Assembly: GCF_004217555.1 (NCBI RefSeq) | Contig: NZ_SHKW01000002.1 | Coordinates: 186,001-250,000 of the forward strand | Direction of reading: 5' to 3' | Length of the DNA: 64,000 nucleotides | Origin: Edaphobacter modestus | GTDB lineage: Bacteria > Acidobacteriota > Terriglobia > Terriglobales > Acidobacteriaceae | Part shown: piece by piece, positions 41,367-51,469 of the stretch | Layout of the letters: every line of letters starts with the position of its first letter | Numbering within the stretch: the stretch's first letter is position 1 | The notes under the pieces: generated by a model | Told to the model about the DNA's origin: nothing | Seen by the model: the letters and a program-made list of their open reading frames with translations, nothing else | The model's database searches: none | Position numbers and translations under genes: made by a program

Positions 41367-44090
41367 CTACTCGTAGCGTAGGGCTTCCATAGGGCTAACC
41401 TTGGAGGCTCGGCGGGCTGGGAGGTAACCGGCGGTGAGAGCAACGACAAGGAGTACGGCGATGGCGATGGCGAGGTTATTGGGTTCGGTGGGTTTGAGAC
41501 CATAGAGCATGGTGGCGACAAGCCGTCCCGCGGCGAGGGAGATGACGGTGCCGATACCGATGCCGAGGACGACAAGCCGAACGATCTCGCGCATGACCAT
41601 CCAGCGCACACTCGACCGTGCGGCGCCGAGAGCCATGCGGATGCCGATCTCGTTGGTGCGACGGCTAACAATGTAGCTCATCAGGCCATAGATACCGATG
41701 GCGGAGAGAAAGACGGCGAGCAGGCCGAAGAACGCAGAAAGCTCGGCGACGAGGCGCTGATTGGTGATAGTGCGATCGACGACGGCGTCGAGCGTGGTGA
41801 TGCGGCTGATGGGAAGTGTGCGGTTGATGGAGTGGATGGCCTGCTGCACGGCGGTGGAGACGGCATTGAAGTCGCCCGTATAGCGCACTCCGAGGCCATC
41901 GTAGATCGAGGGGTGCTGCGGATTGGGGATGTAGTCGATGTACTGCTGCGGCTCGTCGAGGCCGCTGAACTTGACATCCTTGACGACCCCGATGACCTCG
42001 ACATCTTCCTCAGGGTTAGGATCTTTTCTGACGAAGTAGTGGCGGCCGATGGGGTTGACGCCTGCGGGAAAGAGGTCGCGCGCAACACTCTCGCTGATGA
42101 TGGCTACCTTGTGCGAGGCGGCGGTATCCTCCGTGCCGAAGGTGCGACCGGCGAGAAGCGGGATCTGCATCGTGCGAAAAAAATCGTTGCCGATGATGTT
42201 GTGTTTGACGAAGATGTGGTCGTTGTAGGGGGCGCCGGGAACGTTGATGTTTTCGCTCCACGTACCCTGCGCGAAGAAGAAGGAAGCGAAGCTGGCGGAC
42301 TGTACGCCGGGGACCGCTGCGACCTTCTGCTCGATCTGCTGGAACATGGCGATCAGGCGTGGGTCTTCGCCTTTGTGGCCGGTGACGGTGGGGTCGATGT
42401 CGAGGCGAAGCACACCCTGGCGGTTGAAGCCGGTATCGACCTTCGTAAGGTTGACGAGACTGCGCAAGAACACCACGGCGGCGACCGTGAGAACCAGCGA
42501 GATAGCGACCTGGGTGACGACGAGGGTCTTGCCGAGCGGGCTGCGGGTGGCGGCGTTGGAGGAGACGCGCCCGTCCTTGAGGGCCTCGGTGACCTCGATG
42601 CGCGAGGCCCGGAGCGCGGGGAGGATGCCGAAGAGAACCGCGGTGCTGATGGTGGCGGCAAGAGTAAAGAGAAGCAGGCGAAGATCGAGCGAGACGTCGA
42701 GCCGTATGAGATCCGCGTTGGGCCCGCCCGAGATCATACGCAGCAGAAAACGGTCGGCGACGACGGCGACGACGATGCCGAGGAGGCCTCCGGTAAGGGC
42801 AAGCAGCAGGCTTTCGGTAAGAAGCTGACGGATGAGGCGCAGGCGTTGAGCGCCGAGGGCCTGGCGAACGGCAAACTCGCGCGCTCGGGTCGTGGAGCGG
42901 GCGAGCAGAAGGTTCGCGATGTTTGCGCAGGCGATCAGCAGCACCAGCGCGGTAACGCCCATCAGGATCTTGAGTGGGTCGGAGAACCTGTGGCGCAGGG
43001 CGGAGAGGCCGGTCTTCAGTGAGGTAAGCTTCACGTGTGCGGCCTCCAGATGCCGAAGATTGTAGGCATCAAGCTTAGCGTCGGAGAAGCCGCGGATGAT
43101 CTGCTGGTAGAGGACGTTGGTGTTAGCCTCGGCCTGCTCGCGTGAGACGCCGGGCTTCAGTCGCGCGAGGATCAGGTTCGACTGGCTGAAGTTGTCCTTG
43201 TAGCCCGTAAAATGCAAGGGCATGGCGTTCATCATCGACATGGGAGCCCATAGGTCGGGCGTATGACCGACGAAGATTCCAAAGAAGCCGGGCGGAGCCA
43301 CCCCCACAATGTCGAAGGTAGTGTCGCCGATCTTGACCGTGTGTTTGAGGATATCGGGGTCGCCGGAGAAGACCGTCTGCCACCAGTTGTGACTGATGAC
43401 GACGACCGGATGATCGCCTTCGCTGTTGTCGTCGGCATCTGTAAACAGGCGGCCGATCGCCGGCTCGACGCCCAGTGTGCTGAAAAAAGTTCCGGAGACC
43501 AGATCGGCCGCGATCGGCTGCATCTGGTCGCGGCGGTCGATGGTTCCGTGAACATCGGGGTTGTAGCTGAAGAGGGTGGCAACCTCAGAGAAGACCTGCT
43601 GCTTCTGCTGAAACTGCCGGTAAAAGGGGTAGGAATAGAGGTCGGTGGAACCATAGCGACTGGTCTGCCCCAGTTGTCCTCCTTCTCCAAGCACCACGAG
43701 TTGCGATGAGTTTCTGACGGGCAGCGAGCGCAGCAGCACGGCGTTGAGAAAACTGAAGATCGCGGTGTTGGCGCCGATACCGAGAGCGAGCGAGAGCAAC
43801 GCGACCGCGGTCAGGCCGGGGGAGCGCAGCATGGAGCGCACGCCGTAGGTGACGTCCTGCGCGAAGCCTTCGAGCCAGCCCCAGCCCCAGGTGTTATGGC
43901 TGTTCTCGCGGAGCACGGTCGCGTTGCCGAAACTGCGATGCGCCTCGCGATGCGCTGCATCGGCCGCAAGACCCGCATCGACATTCTTCTGTTCACGCAG
44001 CTCAATGTGAAGACGCATCTCCTCTTCGAGCTCGGCGTTGAAGCGGCCACGATGGAGAAGCATGCGAATGCGGCGAAGAAGCTGGTTCAT
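41367..44090 (-). CDS. ADOP-family ABC transporter permease (second)
   Basis: 907 residues from ATG 44090, preceded by a G-rich ribosome site; the frame is open further upstream, but MNQLLRRIRMLLHRGRFNAE is the family start. Same layout as the first permease: soluble N-terminus, helix at SPGLTAVALLSLALGIGANT, MacB-like domain (VSGTFFSTLGVEPAIGRLF), FtsX halves ending EIGIRMALGAARSSV and SKVSPMEALRYE. It follows its PadR gene by 35 bp. The two permeases are only distantly similar and so are not a recent duplication. Confidence 0.9.
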   Translation of the reverse strand: MNQLLRRIRMLLHRGRFNAELEEEMRLHIELREQKNVDAGLAADAAHREAHRSFGNATVLRENSHNTWGWGWLEGFAQDVTYGVRSMLRSPGLTAVALLSLALGIGANTAIFSFLNAVLLRSLPVRNSSQLVVLGEGGQLGQTSRYGSTDLYSYPFYRQFQQKQQVFSEVATLFSYNPDVHGTIDRRDQMQPIAADLVSGTFFSTLGVEPAIGRLFTDADDNSEGDHPVVVISHNWWQTVFSGDPDILKHTVKIGDTTFDIVGVAPPGFFGIFVGHTPDLWAPMSMMNAMPLHFTGYKDNFSQSNLILARLKPGVSREQAEANTNVLYQQIIRGFSDAKLDAYNLRHLEAAHVKLTSLKTGLSALRHRFSDPLKILMGVTALVLLIACANIANLLLARSTTRAREFAVRQALGAQRLRLIRQLLTESLLLALTGGLLGIVVAVVADRFLLRMISGGPNADLIRLDVSLDLRLLLFTLAATISTAVLFGILPALRASRIEVTEALKDGRVSSNAATRSPLGKTLVVTQVAISLVLTVAAVVFLRSLVNLTKVDTGFNRQGVLRLDIDPTVTGHKGEDPRLIAMFQQIEQKVAAVPGVQSASFASFFFAQGTWSENINVPGAPYNDHIFVKHNIIGNDFFRTMQIPLLAGRTFGTEDTAASHKVAIISESVARDLFPAGVNPIGRHYFVRKDPNPEEDVEVIGVVKDVKFSGLDEPQQYIDYIPNPQHPSIYDGLGVRYTGDFNAVSTAVQQAIHSINRTLPISRITTLDAVVDRTITNQRLVAELSAFFGLLAVFLSAIGIYGLMSYIVSRRTNEIGIRMALGAARSSVRWMVMREIVRLVVLGIGIGTVISLAAGRLVATMLYGLKPTEPNNLAIAIAVLLVVALTAGYLPARRASKVSPMEALRYE

Positions 44091-44125
44091 GGTGTCCCCC
44101 CCCGTTGCTCTGCTGCGTATTGCGA

Positions 44126-44455
44126 TCAGCCAACCTCGACGACGCGGGCGATGGCGCCATAGATGCGATCGAAGTGTGAAAGCTCCTGCGTGAGCTGTTT
44201 GCGGCCGGCGGCGGTGAGGCGGTAATAGCGAGCGCGGCGATTGCCGGCAGTAACCCCCCACTCGTCGGAGACCCAGCCTTTGAGAAGCATGCGCTGGAGC
44301 GCGGGGTAGAGGGAGCCTTCTTCGACGCTGATGACGTCATCGGATGCATGGAGGATGGACTCTGCCACCTCGTAGCCGTGCATCTCGCCATGACGGGCGA
44401 GGGTCTTGAGGATGAGGAGATCGAGGGTGCCGGGTGGAATCTCGTTTGGCTTCAA
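44126..44455 (-). CDS. PadR-family regulator of the second permease
   Basis: 109 residues using TTG 44455, chosen because AAAGG lies 6-7 nt upstream and the product then starts KPNEIPPGTLDLLILKTL as in relatives. HGYEVAESIL, SLYPALQRMLLKGWV and RARYYRLTAAGRKQL are the winged-helix motifs. A consensus-like promoter with a palindrome in its spacer lies upstream, suggesting autorepression. Confidence 0.88.
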   Translation of the reverse strand: MKPNEIPPGTLDLLILKTLARHGEMHGYEVAESILHASDDVISVEEGSLYPALQRMLLKGWVSDEWGVTAGNRRARYYRLTAAGRKQLTQELSHFDRIYGAIARVVEVG

Positions 44456-44499
44456 CCGTGACCTTTCGCAGTTATGGCACAGACAACCTTTGCCAGCAA

Positions 44500-44528
44500 G
44501 TATTACTAGCATAGACAGACTATGTCAA
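44500..44528 (-). promoter_or_regulatory. Promoter and operator of the second PadR/permease operon
   Basis: Reading on the minus strand: TTGACA (44523-44528), a 17-bp spacer, then TAATAC (44500-44505). The spacer contains CATAG-ACAGA-CTATG (44510-44524), a perfect 5-bp-arm inverted repeat suited to PadR binding. Confidence 0.7.
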
Positions 44529-44639
44529 TAAATCTTCAACAACGATGAACTGCAATAGGGGACATCTACTACCTGCGTCGGTAATGTTATGGCGGCTTCT
44601 CGGTAGCAAAGCCCACAGCGAATGAAAACTTTCCGCGTT

Positions 44640-44768
44640 CTGGGCGGATGGAAATGTGGAAATCGCCAAAGAACGGCGATTCCGCACATTTCCACCGCAC
44701 GACGACTACGGGTGTTTATACTGACATTTCTAATGAGTCAGATATCCTGACATTTCTATCGGGCGCCA
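44640..44768 (+). mobile_element. ISNCY-like right end, remnant
   Basis: Contains the post-transposase hairpin (GGAAATCGCC/GGCGATTCC at 44658-44683, extended by GGAAATGTG/CACATTTCC) and two GACATTTCTA motifs, ending GGCGCC at 44767. The transposase gene itself is missing. Confidence 0.7.
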
Positions 44769-44776
44769 ACATCCTG

Positions 44777-45107
44777 TATTAGCGCCGGATAGAAATGTCC
44801 TACTCTCGCCCGATAGAAATGTCCGATTACCCTTTCAAGGCTAGGGCCTTGGGGGCGGACGACTATGGGTTGGGTGCGGATGAGCGAACGTGACGTACGA
44901 CGCATTGAGGTTTTGACGGAAGTACTTTCGGGCCGACGGACTGTGGCTTCGGCTGCGGTCGTGTTGGCGATCACCGTCCGGCAGGTCAACCGTCTGCTGA
45001 TCCGGTTTCGTGAGGACGGTGGCGGTGGGCTGATCCACAAGGGCCGAGGCAAGTCTTCGAACCACCGCCTGTGCGATGGCATTCGCGGGTACGCGCTTTT
45101 GTTTTAG
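44777..45107 (+). mobile_element. ISNCY-like left end with transposase N-terminus, 3'-truncated
   Basis: The left end matches that of the 16.6-kb copy (AGCGCCGGATAGAAATGTCC). ATG 44865 opens MGWVRMSERDVRRIEVLTEV through GGGGLIHKGRGKSSNH to CDGIRGYA, where similarity stops and a TAG follows at 45105-45107. It lies 8-13 bp from the right end of another copy, an end-to-end arrangement. Confidence 0.8.
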
Positions 45108-45152
45108 GAAGCAGAGTCGTTGGACAACAGCAATGTTGGTCAGCGCGATTGT

Positions 45153-47720
45153 TCATCGTGGAGTGATCGATGCATTTACGGTTTGAATCTCTAATTGCTC
45201 ATCTTCGTCCGCCGAGGTTATGGTTTCAAATGTCACCAACCCGTGATCCAATTTCGGTTGAATAAGAACACCATTCTGCCGAAATACTAGCCGCCCCGAT
45301 TTGTGAACGTGGAGTAGATGTTCTATGCCTGCGAGATCAAGCGTCAAACGACCGACACCCGCCGAACGTGATCGCATCCACAAAGTGACACTGGTCTGCT
45401 GAAGTTTGATTCGGAGGCTCCCGTCGGCACGAAGGAATGTTGCGGTGAAGCCATCATTCGAGGAGACTTTTAATTCCTCAGCCACCAAGTGCGCAGTCCA
45501 TGACCGGTCAATGTATGGAAATCTTAGGGCCACATTCTTCAGCGTGGGTGGTCGATTGTTGGAGAACCCAATCGATCCATCTCTACCCAACTCCAGTCCG
45601 AAAATTCCACGAAGGACCGTTTCAACACCCGCAACGCCAGCGATGATATTCGCACGGCCAGCAGTGATTCGCCCCCCGAACGGAGCGGCGGCTGGAACCC
45701 GGAAGGTGTAACTGTCATTAGCAATTCCCTGGGGATAAACGGCCATGTGATCCGGCCACCAAAATATCTTTTCAAGTGTGTGCCATCCCTCTGGTATGAA
45801 TCCTGCCATGAAAAGATCCGCACTCAACTGGGGTCCATCGCCGGCATAACTCATCGCTCCGGCCCAATCATGATCGTTGTAATCGAAGAGACGATCTCTA
45901 ACGGACATCGATCGTATACCCCACGGAGCTACAAATTCATCGACGTTCAAATGTGCAATGAGTCTCTTAGCTCGATCCGCAGGAACCAGTCCAGGAACAC
46001 GGAGTAAATCAAAGATCTGGATTGAATAGACTGGCACAATCGATCCATCTCGCTGTCTCGTGCCGTACCAACCCACATCTTCAAGCCACAAAATATTATT
46101 CAGGGCCTCGGTAACCTTCTTTGCCATCGCGCGAAAGTGGATAATTTTCTCCCGATATAGTCGCGGATCTGCCTGTTCCATGAGGTCGGCAACCGTTTGA
46201 TAGGCATAGACACGCTCACCGTTTGGACTAGGAACTTCGTTGCAGTAACCCGGTCCGTTCCCTGTCTTCTTTAGTTCAAGCAGGTTGTGATCATCTCCAT
46301 AGTCCAAAAGACCGTTGCCATCCGGATCTTTTTCTTTCTCGCCCCATTCGGCGAGCGCGATCATCCACTCCAACACGGTCTTTCCTCGGACCTGTTCCTG
46401 AAGAAGAGTACGATCTCCGGTGATAGACAAATACTGATCCACGGCGTTGATATATGCGTAGGAGTTATATGCATAGTACGTTCCTATGCCTCTCCCGTGA
46501 ATGGGTTCGATCGAAAAGTGCTCTGTCAATGGAGCTGCAGGCAGGGCAGTAAGAAGATTCCTGAACGAATGCGGGTCCAAGAGCGAAAATGCCAGCGCCC
46601 CGTACTGAATGTCCCAGGCGTAAGTATTCATTGCTCCCGAATCAAGACCCGAGGTCGGATACCAAGGATCAAGAAGAAATGTGTTCCCAACCTTCCATCG
46701 GTCGTAAAGTAATTGCGCGGCTGCGTGACGGTAGAATTTAACAAGCTGAGGCGACGATGAGCTGATGGCAGGTAATTTTTTGAACCATTGTTCGAGAGAT
46801 AACTGAGCATCCTCGTGGGCTTGTGAAATCGTAGCGATTGGATCACCAGCCAGATCATTCGCTTCGCGAAGAGCTTTCTGCTTTTCAGTTGCAACTACGA
46901 CAACGATCGATATGCTTTCCTCACGGTTGGAGGCTACAGTGATACGAGTGGATAGAAGGGTCGCATGTTTCGCCACGCCGGGTTGATCCAGGTTACTGCC
47001 CGCTCCCGATATAAAAGCCGTTGTCGCATGCGAGAGAGAATTAAAACTTTGTATGGACGCGCCTCTCACTGCGATTGCGACCGTGCCGCTGCTATTGCCG
47101 TAAACGACAGCATCTTTTGCTTGCATCACTACAGGTGTATCGATATCTCTTTTGAAAGCAGCGTTCCAATTCCATTCCAGAGGCGCCGTAATACTCGGCT
47201 CCTGAACACTAACGATATCGAAGTGGCCATTTTTTTTGGATCGATTTCTAATAGCCACCTTGATTACGTAACCCTGATGTCGCGAAAGTGCGACGATCTT
47301 CGTTCGAAGCGAAAAGGGCCGTCCTTGTGTTTCCGTTGCCCACGACCCGGGCTCCCATACACTCTTCTCTTTGGCTGTTTTCCGGAATCCATTGAACGGT
47401 TCACCGTCAAAGAGAGTAGCACCTGTACTTGCATCCCTCACTCCGATCTTTTGGTGCATAACAACGGTTAAAGGAGGAGCGGTGAAACGGTCGACTCCCG
47501 ATTCCGTAGGAATGGCGGAAATTGACCCGCTAAAGATAAGCGTATTGCTACTGTCGATCTCCGGAATGATCTGATCGCCATCCAGTCGGAAATCAGATAA
47601 TTTAGGGCGATAGCGTTCTATATTTCCAGTCTCGTTTACATCTCCGTAAGCGCCAGGCGTCGAGGCAAATACGAAGTGAACGCATATCAAAGCAAGAACT
47701 AAGCGTATTCGACTGAGCAC
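45153..47720 (-). CDS. Secreted glycoside hydrolase with (alpha/alpha)6-barrel domain
   Basis: 855 residues, GTG start at 47720 with GGAG about 10 nt upstream. Signal peptide (VLALICVHFVFASTPGAYG), a beta-sandwich N-terminal region, then a six-hairpin barrel: YAWDIQYGALAFSLLDP, GTYYAYNSYAYINAVDQYLS, DPDGNGLLDYGDDHNLLE, DHDWAGAMSYAGDGPQLSAD. The fold resembles GH63/GH37/MGH1-like alpha-glycosidases; the exact family and substrate are not certain. It follows a truncated TonB-dependent receptor on the same strand, so it was once part of a glycan-use operon. Confidence 0.8.
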   Translation of the reverse strand: MLSRIRLVLALICVHFVFASTPGAYGDVNETGNIERYRPKLSDFRLDGDQIIPEIDSSNTLIFSGSISAIPTESGVDRFTAPPLTVVMHQKIGVRDASTGATLFDGEPFNGFRKTAKEKSVWEPGSWATETQGRPFSLRTKIVALSRHQGYVIKVAIRNRSKKNGHFDIVSVQEPSITAPLEWNWNAAFKRDIDTPVVMQAKDAVVYGNSSGTVAIAVRGASIQSFNSLSHATTAFISGAGSNLDQPGVAKHATLLSTRITVASNREESISIVVVVATEKQKALREANDLAGDPIATISQAHEDAQLSLEQWFKKLPAISSSSPQLVKFYRHAAAQLLYDRWKVGNTFLLDPWYPTSGLDSGAMNTYAWDIQYGALAFSLLDPHSFRNLLTALPAAPLTEHFSIEPIHGRGIGTYYAYNSYAYINAVDQYLSITGDRTLLQEQVRGKTVLEWMIALAEWGEKEKDPDGNGLLDYGDDHNLLELKKTGNGPGYCNEVPSPNGERVYAYQTVADLMEQADPRLYREKIIHFRAMAKKVTEALNNILWLEDVGWYGTRQRDGSIVPVYSIQIFDLLRVPGLVPADRAKRLIAHLNVDEFVAPWGIRSMSVRDRLFDYNDHDWAGAMSYAGDGPQLSADLFMAGFIPEGWHTLEKIFWWPDHMAVYPQGIANDSYTFRVPAAAPFGGRITAGRANIIAGVAGVETVLRGIFGLELGRDGSIGFSNNRPPTLKNVALRFPYIDRSWTAHLVAEELKVSSNDGFTATFLRADGSLRIKLQQTSVTLWMRSRSAGVGRLTLDLAGIEHLLHVHKSGRLVFRQNGVLIQPKLDHGLVTFETITSADEDEQLEIQTVNASITPR

Positions 47721-47779
47721 AAAAAGCGTTCTCCGAGTCCTTTTTACTGGCTGTCCATTCGATAACCGCCATAGCTGCG

Positions 47780-48145
47780 CTAGAACGCCAACTTGAGGGC
47801 CAGTTGAACTCTCCGCGGACCGCCCCGAAGCGAAGTGATCGTAGCGAAGGTTGATGTATTTAGAAAATTATTTGCGGCGGGTTGTCCGAGTTGAGCGTTG
47901 TTCGTTACGTTGAACGATTCGGCGCGGAATTGCAGTCGAAGCTCTCTGGGTAAGATAAAGTCCTTGAAAAAAGACGCGTCCATATCGAAGTAACCTGGTC
48001 CAATCGCCTGATTGGGTTTCGCTCCTAGAGGCGAGTAGTCACTCTGTCCAATTGCGGTCGCTAGAGGTGGGTTCATGAACGCGCTTGCGTTCAGCCAATG
48101 ACTCTGTGTCCGTCCGCCTGCGTAAATATCGGCTCCAGGTTTGAC
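47780..48145 (-). pseudogene. TonB-dependent receptor, C-terminal fragment
   Basis: About 121 codons ending in F: KPGADIYAGGRTQSHWLNAS, AIGPGYFDMDASFFKDF, LRLQFRAESFNVTNNAQLG, RVQLALKLAF. This is the terminal part of an Oar-like receptor barrel. It breaks at about 48145 against an unrelated plus-strand fragment. The stop is 59 bp before the glycosidase gene, so the truncated transcript might still lead into it. Confidence 0.8.
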
Positions 48146-48149
48146 TAAG

Positions 48150-48623
48150 GCAAAACAACCAAAGCATGTATCGAAGATCCGGGCGCAGTTTCCGGAGAGT
48201 GTGCGCGCTGAACTGGAACATTATGAGAACGCTAATAAGACAGACGATCCTGCATATCAGAAACTGCTCTTCGAGAAACTGTATAAGGTCTTCATCTGCC
48301 GACTCGATCCCTGGCCTGATCCGCTGCAGCGCTGTTTGGATGGATGGAATCAACATGTCTATAACGTGCTGCAGGGACGAAGTGAATTCGAAGCCACTGG
48401 CCGCATGAAAGGTTGGGATCGTTGGGCCGATCTGCCGAAGATCAAGGTTCGAACCCTGACCATGGGTGCACGCTACGACGAGATGGATCCGGAAGACATG
48501 CGAAAGATGGCAACACTGGTAGCGCATGGACAATCGTGGATCTCCGAGACCGGTAGCCACTTCGCAATGTATGACGATCAGCAGAACTACTTCCGTGCGT
48601 TGCTTACTTTCTTACTAGGCTAA
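48150..48623 (+). pseudogene. Proline-iminopeptidase-like hydrolase, C-terminal fragment
   Basis: CRLDPWPDPLQRCLDGWN, EFEATGRMKGWDRWADLP, KVRTLTMGARYDEMDPEDM and GSHFAMYDDQQNYFRALL match the C-terminal half of S33 proline iminopeptidases, including the catalytic Asp (YDEMD) and His (SHFAM). The nucleophile elbow and everything N-terminal are missing at the junction near 48145-48150. Confidence 0.8.
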
Positions 48624-48945
48624 ATCCGGATTGTGAAAGATCCGCAACCACTTGCAATGTGCACGGCTCCGGGCAAAATCAAGTTCAAGACGCGTCGACA
48701 AGATATCGCAACCGTAGGTTTAGAGCACGTTTTGTGTCACAGAACTCCCACTATCTGTGGCGCAACATGCCCTCTACTCCTTTGCTGTCAAGGGTTGATA
48801 TCGGGTTATGTGTCAGCCTACGTCGTCGAGATCCAGCTCCCACCTGTGGCTGTTATTTTTGGGATTGTCTGCGACCTCGCAAATCGCCTTGGGTGATCCT
48901 TGTAATGTACTTCTGACTCCTGCGTCGTTTTGCTATCTTGATCAC
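48624..48945. other. Intergenic region, nothing recognised
   Basis: No supportable gene. The promoter of the histone-like gene should lie at its right end; TATCTT at about 48934-48939 is a weak -10 candidate. Confidence 0.4.
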
Positions 48946-49263
48946 ATGGACTTATCCAACATCCTCAATGAGATAGACAAGCAGATTGCTCAGCTTCAGC
49001 AGGCAAAGGCACTCCTCACCGACTCCTCCGCACCCCGGAAGGTAGGACGCCCCGGGAAGGCCGTCACAGTGAAAGCCGCGGCCTCGGGCAGGAAGCCTCT
49101 CAGCGCCGAAGCCAAGGCGAGGATCGCAGCCGCGCAGAAAAAGCGTTGGGCAAAGGTAAAGAAGGCCGCTCCGGTCGTCGCTAAGAAGACCGCTCCATCG
49201 AAGAAGACACCTGCGAAAAAGGCGGCCGCGCCAGCGAAGGGCGTGGCGGTTAAGACTGCGTAG
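48946..49263 (+). CDS. Small histone-H1-like DNA-binding protein
   Basis: 105 residues from ATG 48946. The N-terminal helix (LSNILNEIDKQIAQLQQAKA) could dimerise as a coiled coil. An AT-hook-like RKVGRPGK follows, then AKARIAAAQKKRWAKVKKA and a Lys/Ala/Pro-rich tail resembling histone H1. The layout suggests a nucleoid-associated protein compacting DNA, but the function is inferred from composition. It stands alone. Confidence 0.75.
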   Translation: MDLSNILNEIDKQIAQLQQAKALLTDSSAPRKVGRPGKAVTVKAAASGRKPLSAEAKARIAAAQKKRWAKVKKAAPVVAKKTAPSKKTPAKKAAAPAKGVAVKTA

Positions 49264-49266
49264 TCC

Positions 49267-49295
49267 CGTTCCTGTTACGCCACTGAGCTACACCG
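49267..49295 (-). other. tRNA-like 5' fragment
   Basis: On the minus strand GGCGGTGTAGCTCAGTGG matches the acceptor strand and D-arm start of many tRNAs. No D-stem closure, anticodon or T-arm follows, so it is not a functional tRNA. It begins directly after the histone-like gene stop and could be a relic of an att site. Confidence 0.4.
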
Positions 49296-49419
49296 CCGTG
49301 ATGAGAGCTTACGTGAAGTTAGCAGGATTCCGCAGCCCCCTTCCTTAGATAGGAAGACGTGATTAGCCTTGCAATTTGGCTATCCTAACGCAGAGTAGTC
49401 GCCGAAAGATCCGTATCGG

Positions 49420-49674
49420 CGAAGGCACTCGACTGCTTTAGAAGAAGAGTTATTAAAGCTGGGCGCTGACGTGAATGCGCGGAATCACAACGGAGAGACG
49501 CCGATCTTCCCGATTATGGATGACAGAGTCATACCACTTTTTCTACAGCACGGTGCAGATCTTACTATTCGCAATAACCGAGGTGAGACGGTGATGGACG
49601 CGATAACGGGGCGAGGGCCTCGTTGGGACGAGGCTCTTCGCAAAGCGACTGCTGAGATAAAGCACCCACAGTAG
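49420..49674 (+). pseudogene. Ankyrin-repeat protein, C-terminal fragment
   Basis: TALEEELLKLGADVNARNHN, GETPIFPIMDDRVIPLFLQ, HGADLTIRNNRGETVMDAI: one and a half ankyrin repeats ending in a stop. There is no start codon with a ribosome site upstream. The N-terminal repeats are lost. Confidence 0.6.
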
Positions 49675-50112
49675 CTTCTTTTTGAGGCTTGGTCTCGGAA
49701 ACTTCTGACCTAGTCATTCCTGAATGTCTGCTTTTCGACGAACAGTTGGCGATAACAGGCGCTAATGCACTCATCGAACTCCGAGTGGTATGTAGCGTTC
49801 AGGATTACTCCTCATAAATGCGCTTGTGTTGACCGATCATTCCGGGGAGACGCGCCTGTGTCCAACCGCCTCAGGATAGAACTAGGGCACTTCTCCAGAA
49901 CCTAAAGCGAGTGCACGAATCCGAATCGTTAACTGATATTGAGGTACACGAAAAACGGGGTCATCAGCAACTTCGTCCTACGAGTGCTGGATCCTCGCAG
50001 TTGCCGAAAAATGGGATGAGCAGGTCTCTTAGATCGGAGAGACTATTGCCATGAAAAGCCATCGCAACACCTCATCATCGCCGAAGTTCTATGCAGCATC
50101 ACCAAGGTTGGG
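49675..50112. other. Non-coding flank of the first IS110 element
   Basis: No gene seen. The last 100-200 bases before the transposase start should include the IS110 left end, where such elements encode their bridge RNA; I could not define its limits. Confidence 0.35.
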
Positions 50113-51140
50113 ATGACGATCGGGATCGATCTTGGGGATGTGTGGGAGCCATTACTGCACGCTCAACGAGGATGGAGAAGTAGTTGACCGGGGGCGGTTT
50201 CGAACGACACCCTCGGGAGTCGAGAAGTGGTTTACCGATCTACCCAGGGCGCGAGTCGCGATGGAGACGGGAACGCACACGATATGGATCAGCGAACAGC
50301 TCCGGGAGCTGGGCCACGAAGTAATCGTGGCGAACGTGCGCGAGCTGCGGGCCATCTCGCGCAGTGATCGGAAAAGCGACAAGGTGGACGCCGAGAAGAT
50401 CGCTCGCTAAGCACGGCTCGATCCGAAGATCCTGCGACCGATCTCCCATCGCACGGTTGCCCAACAGGAAGCCCTGACGTTGATCCGTGCCCGCAATCTG
50501 ATCGTTCGTCTGCGGACGGCGGCGGTGAACTCGGTGCGCGGACTTGCCAAGCCCTGCGGCTACCGGCTTCCGACCTCATCGACACTGTGCTTCGCCAAGC
50601 GGTGCATGGCCGTGCTGCCGCCAGGTCTGGCTCTCGCACTCGGCCCAGTGCTCGAACAGATCGCCACCATGACGGTAAAGATCAAGCACTATGACCGTCT
50701 GATCCAGCAGCTGACGGAGACGGAGTACCCGGAGACGCAGGCGCTGATCAACGTCTATGGCGTCGGCCAACTCACGGCACTGACGTATGTTCTGACACTG
50801 GGCAGCAGGGAACGCTTCGAGCGAAGTTGCGATGTGGGCTGTTATCTCGGCCTGCGGCCGAGACGCAGCCAGTCCGGGGACCACGACCCACAACTCGGCA
50901 TCACCGAGGCTGGCAATATCTACCTCAGGTCTCTGTTGGTCGAGTGCGTCAATCATGTCCTCGGCCCGCATAGAAGAGACTCGACCTTACGTCAATGGGG
51001 CCTGCATTCTCGCTTCGCGCGGAGGCAAACAGTCCCGTAATCGGGCCATCGTCGCCGTAGCCCGCAAGTTGGCAGTACTGCTTCATCGCATCTGGGTCAC
51101 GCAAGAGCCATACATCCCGTTCTATGCAATAGCTGCCTGA
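50113..51140 (+). pseudogene. IS110-family transposase, three lesions
   Basis: MTIGIDLGD begins at 50113; an extra G near 50141-50143 shifts the frame into SHYCTLNEDGEVVDRGRFR. A TAA at 50408-50410 replaces the expected Tyr codon after DKVDAEKIAR. An extra T near 51003 shifts into LASRGGKQSRNRAIVAVARK before the final stop. The DEDD catalytic N-domain (METGTH, RKSDKVDAEK) and C-terminal helix-hairpin-helix region (INVYGVGQLTALTYV) are recognisable. The element is dead. Confidence 0.9.
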
Positions 51141-51469
51141 GGATCCACATTATGCTCACCGTTGCTCAACCCCGCGTCCCGATGACTGCGTGTCGCGTTG
51201 GGCCTTCACAAGGCCGGCCGAAAACTGGCAGCATCGACTTCTCCTACTGACCCCAACCCGACACAGAGCCACGAACGGCTCACTCAAAGTGCGAATAGAA
51301 ACACGGTGGAGAACAACAACGCGGAACAACCACAACAAACAACAGCAAAGGCCAAGACGCTATGAAGAAAAAAACAAAAAACACTTGACGCTAGTGACCT
51401 GCTCATAGAAACCAGACTTTTCGGGAGGTTCGAGGTCAACTTCCGCGAACCACTGTGCGGGATGCCGAA
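51141..51469. other. Non-coding flank of the first IS110 element
   Basis: No supportable gene; A-rich sequence at 51290-51390 gives low-complexity reading frames only. The IS110 right end must lie here. Confidence 0.35.

Noticed and set aside
41832..43022. A 396-codon plus-strand open frame
   Set aside because: Antisense to the second ADOP permease; acidic low-complexity shadow.
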